Counted from the first letter of the stretch, positions 11,876-23,471 are shown. The stretch: 64,000 bases of DNA from Drosophila pseudoobscura (GCF_009870125.1 NC_046680.1:12109501-12173500); one strand, 5' to 3'. The notes: generated by a model from the letters alone, not told the origin. Program-made: numbers and translations.

Positions 11876-13736
11876 TTATATTCTGATGTGGAAGGTGGAG
11901 AGGAAGTCGGGGGCCCGGAGGATGACATGCTCGAACTCCAAAATTGATAGCTTGCCATCGCCATCGACATCGGCCTCCTCGATTACCTTGTCGGCAATCT
12001 GCTGGTGCTCCTCCGGACTGAGCTCGTTCCTGGTCATTGTAGTCAGGCAGGACATGAGGTCGGCATGCCCAATGAAGCCGTCCTGATCGAAATCTGCAAA
12101 GTTATGCCAGACATATAAGTACGTTTACACACATGATGTGAGTGGGTGAATGGGTGAAAGGGTGGCTCATTGGGCATTGGGTGGGAGGATGTCTTACAAA
12201 ACTTGACATGTTCTTGCACAAAAGTCAAGTGATGTGTGCCAAACGAAGTTTGCTGTGCAACCTCCTACGTAGCACCAGCCCCCCACATATTCGTATAGGT
12301 AATCGCTTGCTGCACGTTTCAATTTGTGTCAATCTAATAATGCACATTGAAATAAAGTGCAGGAGTGCAGTACACACTATCTCTCTACCTATCCGGACTA
12401 CCTTGAGCTCTGAAAGTTTACCCAAAAAGTGTTTCATGCACTCGACCTGAAAGACACTTTGGACATATTCGATTGGTTCGTCCCTGCCTCTCCTTCTCTG
12501 TGGATTTTCGCCCATTAATTTCGAGTGCCAAGTGCACAATCAATTTGCACAAGGTTTTGCTCCTACTTTTATGGTGGCATTTTTGAGATTCTAATTTAAA
12601 TTTCAATTAAAATGCTTATTAGAATTTATTGCTGTCCTTGAACCTTGGCCCTGCACCAAGGACTGGCGACAACAACTGTATGCGTACTGTTGTTGCCTGG
12701 CACCGCGCCACAAATTACAGTGCCGCGAGTGCGGGCCATGCGTTCCATGTAAATGCCAGAGACACAAAGGCACACACTACAACACTAACAACAACAATGA
12801 ACACGCTCTGCGGAAATGCATAAACAAAGGCGAAAAATGCTGCCCAACACCAGAAGAGCCCCTCCTCTCCTTTCCACACCCACAGCCGCATCGCAGAAGT
12901 AGGGAGGGAGGAGATGGAGTTGCAGCTGGAGCTGGAGCTGAGGCATGGCTTGAGCTGCACCACAACCAAATTGCCCGAAAAGAGGAGGCCAACACTTACC
13001 ATAAATTTTGAAAGCGTAGAAAACTTTAATGTCTCTCGGCGCCTGCTCGCTGAAGACAGAGAGAGCGTCCAGAAAGTCCTCAAACGACAGATTGCCCTGG
13101 CCATCGCGTGAGAAGGCCTCGCCTGGAAAATGGAAGATTGGTTAGGCGTGGAGCGTGCTCCGCTTATGCATGCTTTGGTCCTTTGTTACTCACAGATGCG
13201 ACGGCGAAAGGGATTCTCACGCAACTCGGGCATCTTCTCAATGCACTCGCAGGGAACCTTGACACTCGAGGCCTGACCCTCAGTCATTTGGCGGGGCACC
13301 AAATCCGGGCGTAGCTCACGAAACCGTTTGTGGACGCTGTAACAGACGAAGTGTGAGTGGAAGGGTGCACGGTATTTTGGGTTGGATGCGATGGCAGGCT
13401 TTGTGTCCATGAGTCTGTTGTCTGTGCGTGTATATCATCCTTTTTTTTGTGTGTTGTTCTTGAACAATAGGATGCTGCCAACAATGGCAGGCGGTGCTTT
13501 GTGTGGGTCATGTGAAATAAAATAGTTCTAGCTTATTATGAAAATACAAATGGCCTACCGCAGGATCTCCTTGCGCGTGAAGAACGTGCAATCCTTGCCG
13601 AACAAATGGGAGGAGAAAGGCAATGAATGTAAAATAGAATTAAGGTCGTTCCCTTTCAAAACAGTACATCTGATGGATTGCCCACCTGGTAGTCATCCAA
13701 TTGCTGCTCGGTGAATGTCACAACTTTGTTGCCCAT
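11876..13736 (-). CDS. Cib2: Calcium and integrin-binding family member 2 (EF-hand protein)
   Basis: A small cytoplasmic calcium sensor. The CIB2 family is known to act with TMC channels in mechanosensory cells and in photoreceptor calcium handling. Coding exons, in transcript order, are 13686-13736, 13559-13593, 13194-13336, 13000-13122 and 11876-12093. Phases match at every junction and give 189 residues. The N-terminus [20 protein letters not shown] keeps the Gly2 myristoylation context of CIB proteins. The middle MPELRENPF and the C-terminus [12 protein letters not shown] are CIB2 hallmarks. EF-hand 3 has its loop at residues 118-129 ([12 protein letters not shown], Asp at position 12) and EF-hand 4 at 159-170 ([12 protein letters not shown]). 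Length equals that of vertebrate CIB2 within a few residues. The start was chosen because the MGNK N-terminus is conserved. Confidence 0.96.
12094..12999 (-). other. Cib2: Large last intron of Cib2
   Basis: A 906-base intron between GTAAGT (minus strand, ending at 12999) and an AG acceptor just above 12093. Nothing gene-like is seen in it. Confidence 0.85.
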
Positions 13737-14561
13737 CGCTCTTGTCCACGCCGATGCCGTTTGTGCAGACGTCGACGGCCAAACTGGTAAGTCCCGAGTG
13801 CAGAAACCGACTGACACTGGCCCATGGCGGGGGCCAGCGCCAACTTCCTCCTAAACCATAAGTTTGCATAGCTCCGGTGGCCCCGCTCTGGACACATCCT
13901 GCGGCGCCTTTCCAGCTTATGGCGCCCGCATTCGCATGGAAATTAATTAAGGAGTGTTCACGGCGTGGCATTCCATTTTCGTACCCTGTTCTCGAAGCTC
14001 TAAAAGGGTATATTGAATTCCGAAAATGTATGTAGCAGGCTTGCAGCACGATTACTACCCGACTACCAAATACTGTCACAATCAGATCATTTATACGGAC
14101 TATCATTGTCTGAATGCCAATAAGTAGGATTCCGCCATATTCAACTCATTCATTCATGCAAGTATTCAGCGACTGCAGGATAAATCTTAATAACGGGTAT
14201 CTAATTGTTGAACTCCTCGGCTATTGCGATGTTACTTAATTCCACATGTTCCCGTACAACCATCCTGGCACCGCCCTCATTCTCACCACTGTTAGTGCCA
14301 GTGGCAGGGCGCCGTGCCATGTATCCCGTGGTTTGTTTGCCGCTGCTGCCTTTTTCGCTGTCAAGCTGCGGTGAAAACCGTTGTTAGAGGTGCGGCCCCG
14401 GCCCGGCCCGTCCCGGCCCAAGCCCAGATCCTGGCCAGAGCTTCTAAAAAGAGCACGGAAAGCAGCGGAAAAAAAGGACTAAATTGATGTAGCACGGCAA
14501 ACTGTAGCACAGTTATGTGCGCTCGACAGTCAATGCGTGCGGCTTTTAGTTGTGAGCAAAC
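13737..14561. other. Cib2 upstream region / Ipk1 downstream region
   Basis: Holds the presumed Cib2 promoter and 5' leader on the minus strand; no TATA box or known core motif is obvious. A decayed repeat fragment lies at about 13980-14150. No coding signal was seen. Confidence 0.55.
13980..14150 (-). mobile_element. Short DINE-1/INE-1-like repeat fragment
   Basis: The end 'GTACCCTGTTCTCGAAGCTC' is followed by 'AAAAGGGTATATTGAATTCC' and 'GAAAATGTATGTAGCAGG', which resembles the conserved end of Drosophila DINE-1/INE-1 repeats. The fragment is short and its far boundary is unclear. A repeat-library comparison would be decisive. Confidence 0.5.
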
Positions 14562-14567
14562 TTTATT
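14562..14567 (-). terminator. Ipk1: AATAAA polyA signal of Ipk1
   Basis: AATAAA on the minus strand begins two bases after the Ipk1 TAA stop (14570-14572), implying a very short 3' UTR. Confidence 0.65.
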
Positions 14568-14569
14568 AA

Positions 14570-17500
14570 TTAATTTAATGCTCGGCAGCACTTTTCAATT
14601 TCACATGTCTGCTCTATGAATTTATGAAAGTGACTATCGGGCTTCGGATCCAAATCCAGCACAGAGAGCTTCGTTAGAAAGTGATGACCCAGCAGGGAGA
14701 CGAGCCACGGCTGCAGCAGTTCAGCTCTAAGGCTACGCGAGCTGCGGCAAAAGGATTGGGAATTGTATTACGATTACCAGAAACCGCTCCACTGTGCGGA
14801 TGATACTTACTCCTGGTCAGCGCCACCATCCGACTCGCAGTCGATTTTCACTTCCTGGAACGTCAACATAATCGAGCAGTCCAAGGCCGTGGCTCCCAGC
14901 AAGTACGCCTGCTCCGGCTGGAGTTCATCGGTGTCCGGCAGGGCCAGCAGTCCTCTGAGCGCGTCATACGTGGGCCGCGAGTGCCGGGCGTAGTTGGCTC
15001 GCCACATATAATCGAAGTGGTGCTGCAAATGCCAAGAAACGTTACCTTCCGCTAAGCCACTTGGCTGCCACTTGCTCCACGGGCCATTTAGCCGCCTTTT
15101 CGAGTCCACTTCAGTACGGGCCTCGCCTGCCGCCCCTCTTGCCTGTCAAATGGCAAAAGCCATGAGAAAAAGACAACTGAGACTCCGGCTATCTGCCATG
15201 GTCGGCTATGAAAATAAACAAGAGGCGGGGCAGACAGTCAGCGGCTACCGTACTGCGGGGACTGAGGGGGCACTGAACGGGGACCGAGCGGGGGCTAGCT
15301 TACCTTTACCAGCAATTGCAAATTCAAAATTTTTTGCAACACACAATTTTTTGGTAAGCGAAATATTTCCGCTTTGTTGATTTGTTCTTCACGTTGATTC
15401 TCATTTTCATTCTGATTCTGGTTCTCATTCCGACTTGTACTCGGAGTTGGCTGTGTTTCCGTTTCCGTTTTTGTTTCCGTTTGAGTTGCCACTGCCAACA
15501 CATTGCCGCACTGTTGTTGGCTTACTGCTCCTGCAGTTGTTTCCACTTCTATTTGGGTTGGCTGTGTGTACCTTTGGGTCGTTGGTTTTTCAGCAGCTGC
15601 TCTTGTCCTCCTGGAGGATTGACCAGCATTGACAGAGTCAGAATGCCACTTTTCGGCATCGGCATCCTCCGCCCTGGCAACATTAGCGGCGCCAATTCCA
15701 GCAGCTACAACAGCTCCAGCTTTTGTCTCCATTTCCCCAATTGAAACGCGACTCTGGCTTTGACTCTGGCTGCCACTGCGGTCCCGGTCGCAGCTATGCG
15801 CTGCACTCACCCCACCGCTGTATTCCCTGAGCAGGCAGGCTACCAGCAAATGTTTTATAAGCACCATAATTTCACTGGAGAATTTCAGAGATTTTATGGC
15901 GATGGCAATGGCGATGGCGATGGCGTTCGTGTTGGCGTTGCCATTGGAACAATTTTGTTTGTTTGAATTTTCAATGCGCATTCCCATTCCCGTTCCCATT
16001 TTGTGTGGTCGTTGTCAACGTTGTGCCAAAAGGTGTTGAGACGACGCAGCCACAGAGAACGGCAGGAAGATAGAAGTTTGGGGAATAAGTGAGAAAAAGC
16101 TGGGAGGCTAGGCTAGTCGGGGGAATGAGAATGCAACCAGGAGTAAGGCAACGGCAATTTCGGCATTTGGCACTCGAGAATTTGTGTTTGGCTTTTGCTT
16201 TCTGCATTATTTATTGAATATTTGCGAATTCGCCGAATTTTGGAAGACTTTCCTTCTCTGGCTAGCTCTTGTTATGGAAATTAATGTCAACGGGCAGGGA
16301 ATAAGCCAAAGAGAATGTAATTATATGAAAAGATAAAATATTTTTCAATGAATGATTGAAGTAGAATCCAGAATAAAAAGTAAAAGAGTAAAAAGAAGAA
16401 GATATGCTGCGTCGAAATGAATGGAAATTTGAAAGGATAATGCGAGGAAAGCCACCAAAGGAGACCTATCTTTGCAATTCGAGCAGACTTTTATTTTATG
16501 AGTGTTAAATGTGACCTTTGACTTGTCGGCGTATAGGAACACGTACATTTCTTCTGCCTGTCATGCGAGAGTTGTCATTCTCTCTGCCCATCAATTTCCC
16601 TTGGCATTCTCATCACTCAGGATGGGGCTGACTTACCCGGGAAAGACACGCGAGTGCAATTCATCGAAGGAAATCGAATTCGCGTGATCGCCATAAATTA
16701 AATTGCCGTCCTGAAACACACGTAAATTATTTTGTGGGCAGGCGAGAAGTGCATGCAGGGCATCAAGCATACGACTGGGTGCGCTAAAAAGAATATGGAG
16801 GAAAAACAATGAAAACAGATCACAGCATGAAAAGCCGTTTATCCGCGTACGGTGCGAATCATAACTCTAAGGATTCAAGAGTAAGTCTTGCTAAAGCATA
16901 TTTGTTTCGACTATAAGCAAGTAATTCATCAAATATGTACGTCACGAATCGAGCTCACACTTGAGTCAACATTTTCATTAATTCATGAATAGACGATTTT
17001 ATTAGTTTAAGCATTTTGTTAGTTGATTTATAGACTATGAAGGGATATTGAATGGGAGTCTTGATTTATCTATGCGGTTATCCGAAATAAATCAAATCGA
17101 ATATACTAGTACGTAAAATGGTATCCAATCTAAGATGAATGTTTAATTTAACTGTGGTAGCACTTTCGTATTTATTATTTACTCTTTACAAGGAACTGTG
17201 GTTTCACGAGTTGCCACTATAGTTGCGGCACGCACCGGCCTGTTCATATGCATAATACTATTAAAACTTATGCATGCATGTATGTACATATGGGATATAT
17301 AAAAGATGCTGGCAGACAAAAGAGGAGCAAAAGGAACGGCAACAATTTTCGTGGGGCCATAAAGGAGGTTGCAATGGTGGATGGTAAAGCTTTCGCTATA
17401 GAAATGGAAGGGGAGGTGTGGAAAGTGGCAAGTGGGAAGCGGAGGCGTAGCAGGCGGTAAACCGGAATGAAAGCGCAAGCAAATTGAATTTTGTGCACGG

Positions 17501-20500
17501 ATGCACGCATGACTTGAAACAGCGGGCCGCAAATAAACGAATGAGGGGAGCGGAGACTGGTTTCGGATTGGGATTGCAGTTTAAGTGGACCAGACCTGGC
17601 TCAGGCCAGGACGAGGCCGAGGTCAGTCAGGGTCCTGGCATATAATAAAGGAAAAAGAATACAGAGCACACAAAAAGTGAACTTGGTGGAGCAGACAGGA
17701 AGGAGCAGGCACTAGCCGAAAGTGTTGGAATTATGAAGCACGACAGGACACGCAAATGGAGCAGATGGAAATTTATGACTCAATGTTCGTGCCAAAGAAG
17801 CGGCTGTTCCCTGCTCCTGGGTCCCTGCTTCCCACAGGAGATTCGATGACATACCCGGAGAATAACTCTAGAGGACAGTAGTCGCCCAATCGTTTGATTT
17901 TCCCGTTGCGTAGCTGTCGGAAAGAATCGAATGAAAAACTAAGGGCGTCTCTCCTATCTCCACTTCCGATGACTCACCTTTAAAAGCTGCATGCCGCAAT
18001 AGCGACACCTGCACTTGCCTTGGGTCGCCTTCTCAACTCCTACTGCCTCCTGATCCTTCTCGCCCCTGCTCCTCTTTGGCATTGTCTCTGCTCCGGCTGG
18101 CATTAAATCAAATAAATCGTTGACATCACTTGCCAACTGGTGCCAGCCTTGTTTGGGTTTTATTTCGATGGCATATGTATCGCCCAGACGATGGACACCT
18201 CTTGTTCCTGCCCTTGCCGTTGCTGTTGGTCCTGCTCCGGTTCCTGCTGCTCCTGTGCCATCTCCTGTTGTGCCCTTTGCCTGCAAAATTATATTGCTTG
18301 GCTTATTTGCTCTTTTTTGCTGCCCTCTGGTGCTGCTCCGGCAGTAAATGGAGTAAAAGGGAAGTAGCCCGTGCCCGTGCCCGTTCCGTCATGTACAGCC
18401 ATGAAATATTATGCCTGCCGTGTACCGCCAACTTTTGCCCCGGCGTTGATGCCATTTTGACTTGAAAATGCAACGACAAGCGCAGCTCGAGCCCAACAAA
18501 AAAAAAGGTAGGAAGGTTAAGGACGAGCCTTGAGACTATACGATATCCGGTACTCAGATTCAAAAGATATATTCAAGGTATGGTCAAGATACATTCGATG
18601 GGTAATATTCACGTTATATAACAAATTTCTGACGGAAAAGACTCGTGGATTCTTGATCTGCTTAGGCATCATAGCAGTCTTTAAATGTCCGCACGATCCA
18701 AGCGTTTGCTAAGGAATACAGACGGACTGAGATGGATCCAATCTGAGGATAACCGATTCTTGTAGCCTGTTACATTCATTCACACGAATGCAGTACACTC
18801 CCTGGGATGCACGAGTACAGGGTATATAAACTTCATGAATAAGTGGGAATGGGCAGGGAATGGGGCTATAGGTAGGACGATGGGTCAGGTTATCGCCGCT
18901 CCTGGAGTTGTTGTAGCTGTTCTTAATGTTGTTGTTGGCATTGTGACATAAAACAAAAGTTGTTGCGCTGATTGTATGATGAGTTATGGAGCCGTGGGGC
19001 CGGGCACGGAATGGAGTAAAGGACAGTGGAGTGGAGGGGCGTAGAATGGAATGAAGTGTTGTGTAGTACAGGTGGCAGATGGGATATTCTCGGTTCTCGG
19101 TTCACAGCTTGAAATTGAAAATTAACATTTAAAGCCGCAATTAAGAGGTCTTTTTATTCGGGCTCCTTGGTTTTTTTCTGGCTCGTGGCTCGTGGGTGAT
19201 CCGGATCCACCGCTCTGTAGTACGCCAACAATATGGCGTTAGTTATGGCCACACGTTATATGTATATACAGTTTTCTATTTTTTTTCTCCTGGTTCGCTG
19301 GTTGTTTGTTTCCTTTGCTTGCAATTTTATTTCGGTCAATGCTTTGGCACCAAAGCCATAAATTCAATATGGACCGACCAGCGGAGAAAGCAAAAGCGCA
19401 CAAATAGCCAAAAAAAAAAAAGAGAGAAAGCTCAAAAAAAAACGAAATAGATCGACTGGCCGAATACCCTCAAAGACAGTAAAAAAGCGCCGGGCTTATG
19501 GTTGAGCACTCAATCTGATATGGGGAACGAGTCAACGGAGCTACCCTTCTCGGGCCGCTTTTTGGGGGTGCAGAGCATCATAAAACTTGCAGCTATGGCG
19601 GCACTTTCAAAGCAATTTTTCCGTCTTTTATAACCACACAGCCCCAAACCGAATCGAATCGAAACGAAACAGCTAGTGGCATTGGCAGTGGACATCCTGG
19701 ACATTCCGGCAAGGTTCTCCGCCAGCAACAGAAACAACAACACCAATGGCAAGTAACACCAACAAAGTGTTTACACTGTTGCCCACTTTAATTCAAAACA
19801 AAGAACCGTTGATTTATGTGCCTTGGCCAGGGTCCACGGCATGGCCGATGGTTTAGTAACTGAAAGTGGGCTCTGGCTCGGGCATGGTCGGGATACCTAG
19901 GCACAAAGGCAAACGTAACCGCAACGGCAGCGGCGGTAGCGGCGGTAGCAGCGGCGGGTGTGGCGGCAGCTAACGTGTCCTGCACATATGGCCAAAAATG
20001 CCAATATTGTCCTTGTACAATTTATTTGGACAGCAGCAACACGGGACTGGGCTGGGCTCCATCTCCATGTCCGCCTCCGTCCAAACAGCGGAACAGCAGC
20101 ATCAGCATCAGGGAGCAGCTACGATGGCAACTCACCTGTAAATTTCCAAGTAAAACGTCGAGCGTGGCAGGCAATTGGGTCACATCTGGCAGGAGCAGCC
20201 CGAATGGTCCCACAAATTCCTTATCCAGACGCGCAACTGCAACGAAAAAGATGAAAAAAATGGATAAAGCGAAAGATGAAGGCAAGCGGCGGCTGAATGA
20301 ATGTAAAGTGCAAGCGCCAGCATCCGACTAAAGCTCCGGTTACGGCGATTATTGATATATAGACGCCGCTGGGTTAGACTGCCTCGTGCCTCCATCGCCA
20401 CTGCCGCTGCTGCTGTTGCTGCCGCCGTCTACTTCGGCGGATGATAAATTGTTGGCTAGTGCAGCGTGCAACGTGTAGCCTGTTGCTAGCTGCTAGGCAT

Positions 20501-21992
20501 AAGCCCAATTTTGATATATGGCCACGACTATTGGGCCAGCACACACTCACTGACGGCCTCTACTAATCAGTCCCCAGAGATGGCAAACGAAACTGGAGCA
20601 GAGGAGCATCCATCTTTGTGTGTGTGTGTGTGTGTGCATCGTAAACGTCAGTGAAAGGGACTAGTCAGGTCTGGTTCGGTCCGGTCTGGTCTGGTCTGGT
20701 CTGGTCTGGTAGGGGACAGAACGGAGCACTAAACTGTTCGTTTATGATTGATTGCAGTGGCTCTAAAAGGCTTTGGACAGCGGCCAGGACGAAGGCAGGG
20801 ACAGCGACAAAGGCCAATGCGATGCACTGCAGCGAAAGCTGATCAAATACAAAATTGTTGCCACAATGAGCAAACACCAGCAGACACACACACAGAGAAC
20901 AGTGGATACTCTTTAAGTATTCTAAGCTTTAAGCTTCTAAAATGACATTATAATAAGGGCAATATACATACGTAGATGCTATATTTCCAAATAAATTAGA
21001 GTTTCCTGTAGAATTGACATCTGATAGGGTGGAAACAACTTTTAGTTGGCCCCGTGCTGGAGACCATGCTATAATCACTGCCCGATACCATTTCTCTAGC
21101 AACTTTCTTAGTTCCATTTATCACGACTTGCCTGTAAAAGTACTCACCCGGTCTGTGGGCGCGTATGTGCTCGTTTATCCAGAATCTATCGTCTTCCTTT
21201 GGTATGGCAACAATATCCGCTCCGCAGACAAACTCATTTCCTAATAGACGGCACATTATCCCGATATAAGCCATAAAATCCGGCATTGTCAAGTCGCCAG
21301 CTGAAAGGGCGTCGAGGAGGAGCCCGAGAGAACACAAGAGAAATGTGGATAAATGAAATAAACACATTTGATGCAATGGCCAAAAGATGCACAATAGATA
21401 GAGAGATTCCCGGAGAGATGGGCAGATGGAAGGAGTGAAAGGGAAGATTCAGCCAAGCGGGCAATACCCAAAGCACAATACACAAATTGGCTGGCTAGAA
21501 GGCCCTAGGAGATGGAGCAGCAGCTTGCCTTGGTGTTTGAAGTTGCACGCAACCATTTCCTGTCCAACAAAAAATGAAATGTGAGAGTAGCGTGGAGCCA
21601 ACAATAAAAAGTATTCTTACATACTATACATACGAACCTTTTACGGTTGATGCCCGGGCTCGGGCTCCAGCAGTTGGATCGGACTGCTCTTCCGGCCGCA
21701 CAATCTCTTCCGTCTCCTCTGCCCCCTCCGCCTGCTTCTGCTGCTGCTGCTGCGGCGGCGGCTGCTGTCTGCTGGATATCATTTTTGGCAAACGTAAAAC
21801 TTTTTTAAATTGCGGCAAGGCAAGCACCAAATTTGCATTACCCTCCGCCCGATAGATCAACTCAATTTGGCGCAGTTCCATCTCCGCGGGCAGGTCCAGC
21901 AGGGCGTTCAGAGTCTTAGCTGACTGATGCCAGTGCTTGGCGGGTGCCTGCGCTGTTGGGGCAGCAGAAGGGGCGGCTGGCACAGCTGTCAT
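14570..21992 (-). CDS. Ipk1: Inositol-pentakisphosphate 2-kinase
   Basis: Phosphorylates inositol pentakisphosphate at the 2-position to make IP6 (phytate). Nine coding exons, in transcript order: 21638-21992, 21148-21300, 20136-20236, 17978-18280, 17855-17913, 16637-16783, 15304-15874, 14811-15022, 14570-14741. They total 2073 bases, 690 residues plus stop, with every phase matching. Family motifs are YRAEGNANLVLALP at residues 47-60 (nucleotide-binding start), EIKPKQGW from 242, CRCRYCGMQ around 293-301 (zinc-site region), NGKIKRLGDYCPLELFSG in the short fifth exon, LPKNCVLQK at 546-554, ALDCSIM at 609-615 and DLDPKP at 663-668. Exon 1 uses a weak GTTCGT donor but is the only phase-compatible choice. 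The long seventh exon carries a low-complexity insert (SQSQSQS, TETKTETET, NQNQNENENQ). The ATG at 21992 is the first that opens the kinase frame. Confidence 0.94.
15875..16636 (-). other. Ipk1: Ipk1 intron 6
   Basis: The acceptor lies in CTGAAATTCTCCAG just above 15874. The reading frame runs on through the intron side as GCAATG repeats (15896-15946), which makes the region look like one longer ORF. No independent gene is supported. Confidence 0.8.
16784..17854 (-). other. Ipk1: Ipk1 intron 5
   Basis: A 1071-base intron with a GTATGT donor and TAG acceptor. I see no coding or RNA-gene signal. Confidence 0.8.
18281..20135 (-). other. Ipk1: Ipk1 intron 3
   Basis: A 1855-base intron, the largest in the gene. 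It contains a candidate small repeat element at 18541-18835; nothing else is recognisable. Confidence 0.8.
18541..18835. mobile_element. Candidate MITE/DINE-1-like element in Ipk1 intron 3
   Basis: The left end reads GATATCCGGTACTC and the right end reads GAGTACAGGGTATA, imperfect inverted repeats about 290 bases apart. The interior has 'AAGGTATGGTCAAGATACAT' and is non-coding. These CCGGTACTC-type ends resemble DINE-1-like Drosophila elements. Identity is uncertain. Confidence 0.45.
20237..21147 (-). other. Ipk1: Ipk1 intron 2
   Basis: A 911-base intron, phase 1. It contains a TCTGG pentanucleotide repeat (about 20669-20711) and a short TG run (about 20618-20635). No gene-like content. Confidence 0.8.
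20669..20711. repeat. (TCTGG)n pentanucleotide repeat
   Basis: About eight TCTGG/TCCGG/TTCGG units in a row within Ipk1 intron 2. Confidence 0.9.
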
Positions 21993-22700
21993 GGCTTATG
22001 CGCGGGTGTTTCTGGTTCGTTGGCGTTGTCCAAATGCAACCGGCGCCCTCTTCTTCCTCGGTCTGTGGCGCCCCAGTGTTGATGATTGCCGATTGTGGCT
22101 TGTTGTGGTTGAGTTCTGCGGCTTTTCCACTGCTTTAGTTGTTGTGGCTGTGGCTGTGACTGTGGCTTTGACTGTAGCTGTAGCTGTGACTGTTGTGTTT
22201 GTCCTTTGGGGCACATTTATTGACCGCCGCGATAAGATGCAGCAGCCAAGAAGTCGTCGCCGGCTTAAAACAGAAGAGCCACAACCATTGAATTGGCCCC
22301 TAAGCGGTTTATTTCAGCTCTGGTTGTTATTCCATAGGCAGTCATTTGTGGTTAGCCTCCCGCAGGCAAAGATTAGCCGATTAATCTGATCAAATTATGG
22401 ATATGTCTGAGGTAAAGGGGACAAGGACCATTTCGGAACTCACTGTTGCTTCTAGGTCTACTTCTCACACTATAAATTAAGCCAAATTTACATACATATG
22501 TACGTCTTTAGAATTCTATAAAAATGCGCCACTCACTTTTTCGGGGCTTCAGCTGCTCGAAGACTCACCCGCACCTGTCTTTAGCAGCCTCAGTCAATGG
22601 TATTCGAGTTAAATCAGACTTCGATCTCCAGCTATCGGCTTTAGTTAGATTGTTTTTTGTTTAATGTTTATTCAATAAAAATAGCGCAAATTTCGAAAAG
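21993..22700 (-). other. Ipk1: Ipk1 5' leader region with hexanucleotide repeat
   Basis: Lies between the inferred promoter and the start codon. 22138-22200 is a run of GTGGCT/GTAGCT/GTGACT units that opens spurious frames on both strands. Whether the leader is one exon or spliced cannot be determined here. Confidence 0.5.
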
Positions 22701-22724
22701 ACACAAGGGACGAACAGCTGTTGA

Positions 22725-22810
22725 CAGAGTGATCGCGGATTTATCGTCGGACCCTCAGAAATATACCGAAACATACCGCCTCATTTTAAAAATATACCGT
22801 AAATATACTG
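22725..22810 (-). promoter_or_regulatory. Ipk1: Ipk1 core promoter: Motif 6 cluster plus Motif 1-like site
   Basis: Read on the minus strand there are four Motif 6 (RGTATWTTT) copies: CAGTATATTT at 22801-22810, CGGTATATTT at 22790-22799, CGGTATGTTT at 22769-22778 and CGGTATATTT at 22759-22768. They are followed by a degenerate Motif 1, CCGCGATCACTCTG, at 22725-22738. Motif 6 with Motif 1 is a known TATA-less housekeeping promoter class in flies, which fits Ipk1. Transcription would start near 22.70 kb. Confidence 0.7.
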
Positions 22811-23208
22811 ACGAATTCAAGTTCTATTTTACATATTCCTACTTTGATCTTCCGTTGAATATTACTAGCTATATAAAAGATTTAGCCATGCCCACATAAT
22901 TTTATAAGAGTGATGAATCAATTTCCTACTTGATTGGCTTAATTTAAATAATTGCAATTATTGGATTTTTATATAACGTTGAACATTAAATTTTCAAAAT
23001 TTTCAATTTTTGAAAAGAAAAGAGGAGCAGCTGTTGATCTTGCATGTTCAGTGTGTACACACCACCGAAAGGAAATACCAAAGTATTTTTCGTCAAGACC
23101 AAATGTGACCATCGCTTCCTTGGCGCACACTTCTAACAATTCAAAAACAGGGCTGAAATGTTTCACATATTTAAGTACTATTTATTTGCGTTGTTTCATT
23201 TGTTCCGT

Positions 23209-23417
23209 TTAGTTTTTGCGTATGTACTGAGTACGGTCCGTTTGGATGAGGGTATGGCCGCCAGCATTCAGCACTTGGGTAGCTAATTGAACGAAAGGTG
23301 CATTGATAAGCAATCAATTCCATCTAAGAAAAACGTTTCCGATCACTTACCAGCCTCCGCCGTCGTGAGGGCCGCAATGAGAGCAAATACAAAGCCGCAT
23401 ATCTTCAGGCAGTTCAT
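23209..23417 (-). CDS. dso2: Daisho2 immune-induced secreted peptide (IM14 family)
   Basis: A small secreted host-defence peptide. Daisho peptides are known Toll-pathway outputs active against filamentous fungi. Two exons, 23351-23417 and 23209-23282, join at phase 1 (GTAAGT donor, TTAG acceptor) to 46 residues. Residues 1-22 (MNCLKICGFVFALIAALTTA then EA) form a signal peptide. The mature C-terminal part contains GGHTLIQTDRTQYIRKN, which shares LxQTDxxQYIR with the Daisho1 gene at 25.2 kb. Product assignment rests on recognition of IM14/Daisho2. A TATA box and kappaB-like sites lie upstream on the minus strand. The ORF is too short to stand out without splicing. Confidence 0.92.
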
Positions 23418-23471
23418 GTTTAAGCTGTACAATCTGGTTCTACAATGATTATCCGACACTGAGACGCGACT

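Noticed and set aside
15295-15999. A 234-codon minus-strand open frame that looks like a nested gene with a repetitive C-terminus
   Set aside because: Its part 15304-15874 splices in phase between Ipk1 exons and carries IPK1 landmarks. The N-terminal extension is intron-side GCAATG repeat.
22657-22899. An 80-codon plus-strand frame
   Set aside because: Lies on the Motif 6 cluster of the Ipk1 promoter; the repeated ATATACCG gives the IYRK/YTETYR-like residues.
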